Part shown: piece after piece, positions 1 to 5,006 of the stretch
Numbering within the stretch: position 1 is the first letter of the stretch
Layout: every line of letters starts with the position of its first letter
Assembly (NCBI GenBank): GCA_030540495.1
Contig: JAUNWC010000049.1
Span: forward strand, 3,726 to 8,731
DNA: 5,006 nucleotides
Direction: 5' to 3'
Source of the DNA: Bacteroidota bacterium
GTDB taxonomy: Bacteria; Bacteroidota; Bacteroidia; Bacteroidales; P3
Notes under the pieces: model-generated
The model's database searches: none
Told to the model about the DNA's origin: nothing
Seen by the model: the letters and a program-made list of their open reading frames with translations, nothing else
Position numbers and translations under genes: made by a program

Positions 1-62
1 CAGACTTCTACCTCAAACACAAAATAAAGGGTAAAAAGATTTGATACAAAAATATATACACT

Positions 63-1376
63 ATGACAACAGTACCATTAAACAAAGAGAAAGTAAATAA
101 AATTATTGCTGACAATAAGATAAAAAGTGTTGGCAAGGCATCCATAAGAGAGGTAAAGAAAATTATAGACGATATAGAGAAATCTATGGACATACGTTTT
201 GTGCGTATGGAGATGGGTGTTCCGGGTCTTCCTACTGTTAAGGTAGGAGTGGAGGCTCAGATACAAGCCTTAAAAGACGGAGTTTCTGCTATATATCCAG
301 ATATTTATGGCACAGCAGAATTGAAATATGAAACCACTCGCTTTGTAAAAAATTTCCTAAATGTTCAAGTCCCAGAAGATTCTTGCATACCAGTAACAGG
401 CTCTATGCAAGGTACTTTTGCGGCTTTTATGACGGTGGCAAGAATGGACGAAAAGAAAAACAAACTTCTTTTTATTGACCCTGGTTTTCCCGTTCAGAAA
501 CAACAATGCAAAATACTTGGTATAGGAATAGAAACCTTTGATGTATATAATTTTAGAGGTGAGAAATTGGCAGAAAAACTTGAGTCCTATCTTTCCAAAG
601 GAGATATAGCGGGAATAGTTTATTCTTCTCCTAACAATCCGGCTTGGTTCTGTTTTACAGAAGAAGAATTGAAGACAATAGCCGAGGTTGCAAACAAATA
701 CGATGTTATTGTTTTGGAGGATTTGGCTTATTTTGGTATGGATTTCAGAAAAGATTATGCAAAACCGGGCGTGCCTCCTTATCAACCAACGGCTGCTCAT
801 TGGGCAAAGAAATACATACTTATGATTTCTGGCTCAAAGGCTTTTTCATATGCAGGAGAACGTATAGGAGTTATTGTTGTATCGCCTGATTTATATAATT
901 GGCACACAGATTATATGAAAAAATATTTTGCACAAGATACTTTTGGAAGGGCAATAGTTTTTGGCTCCATATATGCTTTGTCTTCGGGTACTTCTCATTC
1001 TGTTCAGTATGGTTTGGCTGCGGTTATGAAGGCTTGCAATGATGGAGAATACGATTTTGTAGAAGGCTTAAAAGACTATCAGAAGAAAGCCCATTTTATG
1101 AAAAATGCTTTGGTTGAGAATGGTTTTGAAATAGTATATAATAAAGACCTTGACCAAGAGATAGCCGATGGTTTTTATTTTACTTTCAATTATCCGGGTA
1201 TGACAGGCGAGCAAACACTTAACGAGTTGGTTTATTATGGCATAAGTGCTATTTCTTTGGACGTTACTGGCTCAGACCAACAAGGTTTGAGGGCTTGTGT
1301 TTCTTTGATTCCACATGAAATGTTGCCTGTTTTTGCTCAAAGAGTTAAGCAATTTAATCAAGACCACAGAAAATAA
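63..1376 (+). CDS. PLP-dependent class I/II aminotransferase
   Basis: This is a complete 437-residue cytoplasmic enzyme of the fold-type I aspartate/tyrosine aminotransferase superfamily, expected to move an amino group between an amino acid and a 2-oxo acid using pyridoxal phosphate. Visible landmarks are the phosphate-binding turn VTGSMQGTFAAF (111-122), the PNNP motif (190-193, Asn contacting the cofactor), LEDLAYFG (218-225) with Asp220 and Tyr223, the Schiff-base lysine Lys259 in ISGSKAFSYAGERIG, Arg267 binding the cofactor phosphate, and Arg410 as the likely substrate-carboxylate arginine. All catalytic positions are intact and the length is normal. From memory, closely similar proteins are common in Bacteroidales. 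The ATG at 63 is chosen because the N-terminus PLNKEKVNKIIADNKI looks family-like; the sequence before it is A/T-rich with no Shine-Dalgarno. Substrate specificity cannot be read from the sequence, so no symbol is given. The gene ends 31 bp before a strong terminator and converges with pnp. Confidence 0.93.
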   Translation: MTTVPLNKEKVNKIIADNKIKSVGKASIREVKKIIDDIEKSMDIRFVRMEMGVPGLPTVKVGVEAQIQALKDGVSAIYPDIYGTAELKYETTRFVKNFLNVQVPEDSCIPVTGSMQGTFAAFMTVARMDEKKNKLLFIDPGFPVQKQQCKILGIGIETFDVYNFRGEKLAEKLESYLSKGDIAGIVYSSPNNPAWFCFTEEELKTIAEVANKYDVIVLEDLAYFGMDFRKDYAKPGVPPYQPTAAHWAKKYILMISGSKAFSYAGERIGVIVVSPDLYNWHTDYMKKYFAQDTFGRAIVFGSIYALSSGTSHSVQYGLAAVMKACNDGEYDFVEGLKDYQKKAHFMKNALVENGFEIVYNKDLDQEIADGFYFTFNYPGMTGEQTLNELVYYGISAISLDVTGSDQQGLRACVSLIPHEMLPVFAQRVKQFNQDHRK

Positions 1377-1402
1377 TTTTCATTTTTGTACTTTTATATA
1401 AC

Positions 1403-1445
1403 AAAAATCTCTCCTTACTAAAAAGTAGGGAGAGAGTTTTTTTTT
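1403..1445. terminator. Bidirectional intrinsic terminator between aminotransferase and pnp
   Basis: A 12-bp stem (1408-1419 with 1424-1435) closes an AAAA tetraloop. In + strand RNA all positions pair, with a single U-G wobble (1415/1428), and a run of nine T follows at 1437-1445, a classic intrinsic terminator for the aminotransferase. Read leftwards, the stem has one A-C mismatch at the wobble position and is followed by five T (complement of 1403-1407), so it can also end the pnp transcript, probably less efficiently. It lies in the 90-bp gap between the two convergent stop codons. Confidence 0.87.
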
Positions 1446-1466
1446 GCTTACGCTAAGTTTTATATG

Positions 1467-3707
1467 TTAATATCTTTCAGAATTTCTTCTTATATTATTG
1501 TTGTGAGGGTGGTTGCTCGGTTTTTTGTCAAAGTGAGGAGCATTGCCCTTTGGAGTAGCAGGATGCTGTCTTTGAGGTTTTGGCTCCACATAGCCTTCAG
1601 GCTTAGGAATAAGTACTTTGTGAGATAGTTTAAACTTGCCTGTCTGCTTGTCTATACCTATAAGTTTAACCCTTATTTCATCGCCTTCTTTAAGAACATC
1701 CTCAACGTTCTCTATTCGTTTCCAATCCAATTCTGTTACATGCAACAATCCTTCTTTGCCAGGCATAAATTCTACAAATGCTCCGTATGGCATAATGCTT
1801 TTAACGGTTGCATCATAGACTTCTCCCACCTCAGGCACAGCCACAATTGCTCTTATCTTTGCAAGGGCTTTTTCCAAACCTTCTTTATCTGCTGAGCACA
1901 CTTGCACGTGACCAAATTCTCCAACCTCTTCTATTGTTATGGTTGTGTTGGTTTCTCTTTGCATTTCTTGAATAATTTTACCTTGTGGTCCTATTATTGC
2001 TCCAATAAATTCCTTAGGTACTTGCATAGCAACTATGCGAGGTACAAATGGTTTGTAATCTTCTCTTGGTTGGGCTATAGTATCTGTTATAATATTAAGA
2101 ATGTGTTCTCTACCTCTTTTGGCTTGTGCTAAGGCTTGAGCAAGTATATCGTATGAAAGACCATCACATTTTATATCCATTTGGCAAGCCGTTATGCCGT
2201 CTTTGGTACCGGTTACCTTAAAGTCCATATCTCCTAAGTGGTCTTCATCGCCAAGAATATCGCTTAAAACTGCCCATTTGCCGTCTTTTTCTATAAGCCC
2301 CATGGCTATACCAGAAACGGGTTTTCTAATAGGTACACCAGCATCCATCAAAGCCAAACAGCCAGCACATACAGTAGCCATAGAAGAAGAACCATTGGAC
2401 TCCAAAATATCGCTTACCAAACGTATGGTATAAGGACATTCTTCCTCTGTAGGAAGTACTTGTTTCAATGCTCTCATAGCCAAATTGCCGTGTCCTATCT
2501 CTCTTCTTGAGGTGGATTTGTTGCCTTTGACCTCTCCTGTTGCAAAGCCAGGGAAATTATAGTGAAGAATAAAACGATTTACTCCTTCTATCATTGCTCC
2601 ATCTATGGTTTGCTCGTCTAATTTGGTGCCAAGCGTACAAGTAGAAAGAGATTGAGTTTCTCCCCTTGTAAAAATGGCTGAGCCATGTACAGAAGGCAAG
2701 TAATCTACCTCTGCCCATATAGGACGTATTTCCTCAAGTTGTCTGCCGTCCAATCGTACTCTTTCGTTAAGAACCATATTTCTCATAGCCTCTTTTTCTA
2801 TGTTGTGGTAGTAACGATTAAGCATTGTAGCGTGTTCTTCTTTATATTCTTCCGATAAAGTTGAGAAAAATTCTTCTTTTATTGCTTCAAATTTCTCTCC
2901 TCTTTCGTGTTTGGATTTTATTCCTTCTTTTGCAAGGTCATAGCATTTTTGATAGCATGCCTCATGCATTTGTTGTTTTATTGTTTCATCGTCTTCCTCG
3001 TGGCAGTACTCTCTTTTTTCTGTCTTGCCTACCATTTGAGTAAGTTCTTCTAAGGCTTGACAATGTATTTTTATGGTTTCGTGTGCTGTTTTAAGAGCCT
3101 CAAGCATAATTTCCTCAGAAACCTCTTTCATCTCTCCCTCCACCATCATAATATTGTCTTTGGTAGCAGCCACCATAAGGTCTAACTCTGCTCTTTCTTG
3201 CTCTATATAATCTGGATTTATTCTAAATTCTCCGTCTATCAAAGCCACTCTACACTCAGAAACCGGACCATTAAAAGGTATATCGCTACAAGCCAAAGCA
3301 GCCGCTCCAGCCAAAGCAGCCAAAGCATCGGGTGGATTGTTTTCATCGCCTGATATAAGAGTTATTTGTACTTGCACCTCTGCATGATAGTTATCAGGGA
3401 ACAAAGGTCTTAGAGCCCTATCTACCAAACGGGCAATCAAAATTTCGTATTCAGAAGGACGAGCCTCTCTTTTGAAAAAACCTCCGGGAAATTTACCCAT
3501 AGCGGCAAATTTTTCTTGATAATCTACACTTAGAGGCATAAAATCAACATCTGCACCCGCTTCTTTTTTAGCACAAACTGTTGCTAAAAGCATAGTATTA
3601 CCCATTCTTACCACTGCAGAGCCATCAGCCTGCTTAGCCAACTTGCCGGTTTCTATTTCTATTTGTCTTCCGTCCAACAAGTTAAAAATCTTTTTTATTC
3701 CTATCAT
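1467..3707 (-). CDS. pnp: Polyribonucleotide nucleotidyltransferase (PNPase)
   Basis: This is a complete 746-residue PNPase, the phosphorolytic 3'-5' exoribonuclease that releases nucleoside diphosphates and can add 3' tails; it acts in the cytoplasm as a trimer. Domains in order: first RNase PH domain (about 10-145, with FFKR at 77-80), helical linker (about 150-310), second RNase PH domain (about 315-545), KH domain (about 553-620, GxxG loop in IIGPQGKII at 571-579) and S1 domain (about 625-697). Active-site residues are intact: Arg401-Arg402, the GSSS run at 439-442, and Asp489, Asp495 and Lys497 in DILGDEDHLGDMDFKV, matching E. coli numbering with an offset of about three. A low-complexity tail rich in Pro, His, Asn and basic residues follows (about 700-746). 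The ATG at 3707 fits the family N-terminus; the bases before it are A/T-rich. It lies downstream of rpsO on the same strand, across a 207-bp gap with its own promoter candidate and leader hairpin. Confidence 0.98.
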   Translation of the reverse strand: MIGIKKIFNLLDGRQIEIETGKLAKQADGSAVVRMGNTMLLATVCAKKEAGADVDFMPLSVDYQEKFAAMGKFPGGFFKREARPSEYEILIARLVDRALRPLFPDNYHAEVQVQITLISGDENNPPDALAALAGAAALACSDIPFNGPVSECRVALIDGEFRINPDYIEQERAELDLMVAATKDNIMMVEGEMKEVSEEIMLEALKTAHETIKIHCQALEELTQMVGKTEKREYCHEEDDETIKQQMHEACYQKCYDLAKEGIKSKHERGEKFEAIKEEFFSTLSEEYKEEHATMLNRYYHNIEKEAMRNMVLNERVRLDGRQLEEIRPIWAEVDYLPSVHGSAIFTRGETQSLSTCTLGTKLDEQTIDGAMIEGVNRFILHYNFPGFATGEVKGNKSTSRREIGHGNLAMRALKQVLPTEEECPYTIRLVSDILESNGSSSMATVCAGCLALMDAGVPIRKPVSGIAMGLIEKDGKWAVLSDILGDEDHLGDMDFKVTGTKDGITACQMDIKCDGLSYDILAQALAQAKRGREHILNIITDTIAQPREDYKPFVPRIVAMQVPKEFIGAIIGPQGKIIQEMQRETNTTITIEEVGEFGHVQVCSADKEGLEKALAKIRAIVAVPEVGEVYDATVKSIMPYGAFVEFMPGKEGLLHVTELDWKRIENVEDVLKEGDEIRVKLIGIDKQTGKFKLSHKVLIPKPEGYVEPKPQRQHPATPKGNAPHFDKKPSNHPHNNNIRRNSERY

Positions 3708-3723
3708 CTTAAAATGAAATTAA

Positions 3724-3839
3724 AAAACATCTTTTTCTATAAGTGAAGCCTTGCTTATAGAAAATAAAACAACATCCAAAAACATCTTAAAAACAAATTT
3801 AAGGCTGTGGCTTCAAAAATAAGTAAATCATAAAACATC
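3724..3839 (-). repeat. Three copies of octamer GATGTTTT in the pnp leader
   Basis: The + strand octamer AAAACATC occurs exactly at 3724-3731, 3779-3786 and 3832-3839, with a degenerate copy CAACATC at 3770-3776. Read along pnp these are GATGTTTT, spaced 55 and 53 bases apart. The first copy in the direction of transcription overlaps the promoter region and the last lies just before the start codon. They may be protein- or RNA-binding sites, or chance in AT-rich DNA. Confidence 0.3.
3733..3764 (-). promoter_or_regulatory. Hairpin in the pnp 5' leader
   Basis: A perfect 11-bp inverted repeat, TTTTCTATAAG (3733-3743) and CTTATAGAAAA (3754-3764), encloses a 10-base loop. In pnp mRNA it ends 25 nt before the start codon. 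The bases after the stem are not a U run on either strand, so it is not an intrinsic terminator. The position recalls the E. coli pnp leader, where a structured region is cut by RNase III and PNPase then represses its own synthesis. A similar role here is inference. The stem is almost all A-T, so its stability is modest. Confidence 0.5.
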
Positions 3840-3842
3840 AAA
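3814..3842 (-). promoter_or_regulatory. Candidate pnp promoter (Bacteroidota type)
   Basis: On the minus strand, TATTTTTG (3814-3821) matches the Bacteroidota -7 consensus TAnnTTTG, and TTTG (3839-3842) lies 17 bases upstream as the -33 element. Transcription would start near 3810, giving a pnp leader of about 100 nt. The -33 element overlaps the U-tract of the rpsO terminator. A second -7 match, TAAATTTG, lies at 3794-3801 but has no well-placed -33 partner. Confidence 0.45.
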
Positions 3843-3879
3843 AAAGCAAATATGACGTGTAGTTTAAGTCATATTTGCT
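3840..3879 (-). terminator. Terminator-like hairpin after rpsO
   Basis: A perfect 12-bp inverted repeat (AGCAAATATGAC at 3845-3856 with GTCATATTTGCT at 3868-3879) has an 11-base loop. Read leftwards it is followed immediately by five T (3844-3840), so it looks like an intrinsic terminator 35 bp after the rpsO stop codon. The stem is only about one-third G-C and the U run is short, so partial read-through into pnp is plausible. Confidence 0.68.
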
Positions 3880-3914
3880 GTAAGAATTTTTTTATTTTTT
3901 ATTTATTATATGCA

Positions 3915-4184
3915 TTATTTTCTCAAACCTAAAGCCTTTATTATAGCACGGTATCTTTCTATATCTTTTCTTTTTAGATAGTCAAGTAATTTTCTACGTT
4001 TACCAACCAAAAGAACCAAGGCTCTGTTTGTGAATTTGTCATTTTTGTGTTCTTTGCAATACTCTGTTAGGTGTTTGATACGGAAAGTAAATAAGGCTAT
4101 TTGACCCTCTGCACTACCCGTGTTTTTTGCATCCTTAGCATAAGTTGCAAAGATTTCTTGCTTTTTTTCGCTTGTTAAATACAT
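3915..4184 (-). CDS. rpsO: 30S ribosomal protein S15
   Basis: This is a complete 89-residue S15, the same length as the E. coli protein. S15 is a primary 16S rRNA-binding protein of the 30S platform; it binds the helix 20-21-22 junction and helps form bridge B4 to the large subunit. The family signature is clear: NTGSAEGQIALFTFRI (21-36), then the basic core VGKRRKLLDYLKRKDIERY (60-78) and the C-terminus LGLRK. Junction-contact residues corresponding to E. coli Thr21, Gly22, Gln27 and Tyr68 are present as Thr22, Gly23, Gln28 and Tyr69, counting the initiator Met. The residue aligned with E. coli His41 is Tyr42. The ATG at 4184 gives the full family length and has only A/T-rich sequence before it. 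It precedes pnp and follows the CPBP protease gene by 140 bp, with its own promoter candidate. Confidence 0.98.
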   Translation of the reverse strand: MYLTSEKKQEIFATYAKDAKNTGSAEGQIALFTFRIKHLTEYCKEHKNDKFTNRALVLLVGKRRKLLDYLKRKDIERYRAIIKALGLRK

Positions 4185-4201
4185 TTCTAATACTCTTTTT
4201 T

Positions 4202-4232
4202 ATTTGTTTAACCATAAAGGACAACGGCAAAT
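4202..4232 (-). promoter_or_regulatory. Possible structured rpsO leader
   Basis: In the predicted rpsO leader, AUUUG-CCGU (4232-4224) can pair with AUGG (4215-4212) and CAAAU (4206-4202), leaving a five-base bulge (4211-4207) and an eight-base loop. It ends 17 nt before the start codon. S15 represses its own translation through mRNA structures in several bacterial groups, so a leader structure is expected here. This one is short and interrupted, and I could not match it to a described class. Confidence 0.25.
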
Positions 4233-4271
4233 TTTTCCATTCTACCCTCATCCCATTTCTTTTTCAGTTTG

Positions 4272-4302
4272 CAAAATTAGTAAATATTTCTTTCTTAGCC
4301 AA
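4272..4302 (-). promoter_or_regulatory. Candidate rpsO promoter (Bacteroidota type)
   Basis: On the minus strand, TAATTTTG (4272-4279) matches the -7 consensus TAnnTTTG, and TTG (4300-4302) lies 20 bases upstream at the -33 position. A start near 4267 would give a leader of roughly 80 nt. The site lies just past the CPBP stop codon and directly upstream of rpsO, as expected for independent transcription of the ribosomal gene. Confidence 0.55.
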
Positions 4303-4313
4303 TAAAATCAAGC

Positions 4314-4338
4314 AAAAATCTTTGTCACAAAGAATTTT
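4314..4338 (-). terminator. Weak terminator candidate at the end of the CPBP gene
   Basis: Read leftwards, CTTTG (4332-4328) and CAAAG (4324-4320) form a short stem, extended by A/T pairs with one bulge, and five T (complement of 4318-4314) follow. The three-base loop is exactly the TGA stop codon of the protease gene. With only a five-base core stem it is weak, and a ribosome at the stop codon would disrupt it, so the call is tentative. Confidence 0.28.
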
Positions 4339-5006
4339 GCTTTTCTGTTTGTATTAGGCTTTTTTGTCTATATCTTTCTGATAAAAAGATAAATACAGCA
4401 AAAATTATTGCGGAAATTATAGCATATGTACTGCTATCAAAAAAATCTGTATTTGAGGCTAAATCTTCTTTGCTTGCCAATAAAATACTTAGTATTGCCA
4501 TAAAATTATTAAGAAAATGTACAAAGATATTAACCCAAAGGCTTTTGGAATAAAAGAAAAGAAGTCCCAACAACAATCCAAGAACAAACCTTGCCAAAAA
4601 GTTAGACATATCCAAATGAATCAAAGAAAAAATGGCTGCGGTTACTATTATGGAAATATAGTTGTTGTGAAATATTTTCACTAATTCTTTTTGTAATATT
4701 CCTCTAAAAAACCATTCCTCAAATACGGCGGGCAAAATAGCAACTCCTATAATAATTCCAACTACTTTTAGAGGAGTAGTATCGGAGAACATTTCTAATA
4801 AAACAGGGTCTATGCTATTGTCCGAAAACATTTCTACCAAAGGTATAGAGGCAAACCACATTGCTATTCCTATAAAAAACCATAAAATTTTTTTTGGCTT
4901 AGCAAACAAAGACTTTACTTCCAAAGGCTTGTCAAACAATATATGATACACTATCACCGGAGCGCCAAAACCAATTATTGTTGCTATAGATAGCATAACT
5001 ATTGTA
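4325..5006 (-). CDS. CPBP family intramembrane protease (Rce1-like), 5' end missing
   Basis: This is a CPBP (CAAX protease and bacteriocin-processing, Abi) integral membrane protein. The three family motifs are intact: EEWFFRG (EExxFRG; Glu93-Glu94, Arg98), FSLIH (FxxxH; His127) and HFLNN (HxxxN; His160, Asn164), numbered from the ATG at 4996. These form the intramembrane glutamate/histidine catalytic site of Rce1-type enzymes. Hydrophobic segments lie near 3-21, 37-55, 77-91, 113-129, 132-150, 152-174 and 191-206, with a short hydrophilic C-terminus rich in Arg, Lys and Gln. The reading frame stays open to the window edge (Thr-Ile-Val before that Met). The first visible segment resembles the second membrane helix of longer Bacteroidota relatives, so the true start is probably outside the window. 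The substrate is unknown: bacterial members are variously linked to peptide maturation, bacteriocin immunity or signalling, and nothing nearby decides between these. Confidence 0.88.
   Translation of the reverse strand, partial: TIVMLSIATIIGFGAPVIVYHILFDKPLEVKSLFAKPKKILWFFIGIAMWFASIPLVEMFSDNSIDPVLLEMFSDTTPLKVVGIIIGVAILPAVFEEWFFRGILQKELVKIFHNNYISIIVTAAIFSLIHLDMSNFLARFVLGLLLGLLFFYSKSLWVNIFVHFLNNFMAILSILLASKEDLASNTDFFDSSTYAIISAIIFAVFIFLSERYRQKSLIQTEKQNSL

Noticed and set aside
3..44. Possible C-terminal tail of an upstream + strand gene (DFYLKHKIKGKKI then TGA)
   Set aside because: The frame is open from the window edge to 44, but only 13 codons are visible and the other two forward frames also stay open for 8-10 codons. 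Nothing distinguishes it from chance.
1..62. Promoter or Shine-Dalgarno for the aminotransferase
   Set aside because: TTTG occurs at 40-43, but no TAnnTTTG box follows at a usable distance before the ATG, and there is no convincing ribosome-binding purine run close to the start. The promoter may lie outside the window.
357..800. 147-codon open frame on the minus strand
   Set aside because: It lies entirely antisense to the well-supported aminotransferase, its translation shows no recognisable domain, and its Cys/Arg/Lys-rich composition is typical of a shadow frame.
644..889. 81-codon open frame on the + strand
   Set aside because: It is an alternative frame inside the aminotransferase; the main frame has intact catalytic motifs across the same bases, so this is neither a separate gene nor a frameshift.
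1902..3043. Several 60-79 codon open frames on the + strand (1902-2132, 2194-2433, 2861-3043)
   Set aside because: All are antisense to pnp, which is intact and highly conserved in its own frame; no domain or initiation signal supports them.
3733..3764. Reading the 11-bp hairpin upstream of pnp as an intrinsic terminator
   Set aside because: Neither strand has a T run immediately after the stem; leftward the next bases are A and G, and rightward they are T followed by A-rich sequence.
1..5006. Mobile elements, CRISPR arrays, tRNA/rRNA genes, defence or biosynthetic cassettes
   Set aside because: I saw no transposase or integrase reading frame, no regularly spaced direct-repeat array, no tRNA-like cloverleaf and no unfamiliar multi-gene cassette. 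All four protein genes belong to well-known families.

Overview
The window looks like an ordinary housekeeping stretch of an AT-rich Bacteroidota chromosome, probably Bacteroidales. Four lines support this. The S15 and PNPase proteins resemble, from memory, those of Bacteroides and its relatives. The order rpsO then pnp is typical. Starts are preceded by A/T-rich sequence with no Shine-Dalgarno. Two promoter candidates fit the Bacteroidota form (TTG/TTTG upstream of TAnnTTTG). I could not run a search, so the genus is unknown.

Layout from left to right: a short AT-rich leader (1-62); a complete PLP-dependent class I/II aminotransferase on the + strand (63-1376); a strong, probably bidirectional terminator (about 1403-1445); then three leftward genes. 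In transcription order these are a CPBP/Rce1-like membrane protease cut off by the right edge (4325-5006), rpsO for ribosomal protein S15 (3915-4184), and pnp for polynucleotide phosphorylase (1467-3707). The aminotransferase and pnp converge on the shared terminator.

rpsO and pnp belong together functionally (translation and RNA turnover), as in many bacteria. Here they are separated by 207 bp holding a terminator-like hairpin, a candidate pnp promoter, and a second perfect hairpin just upstream of the pnp start. They may therefore be largely separate transcripts, with a structured pnp leader suggestive of post-transcriptional control. The aminotransferase and the protease have no evident functional link to them.

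I found no mobile element, CRISPR array, tRNA, rRNA, defence cassette or clear novel system. The most interesting material is non-coding: the pnp leader, with a hairpin whose loop is complementary to upstream leader sequence and a repeated octamer, and the possibly structured rpsO leader.
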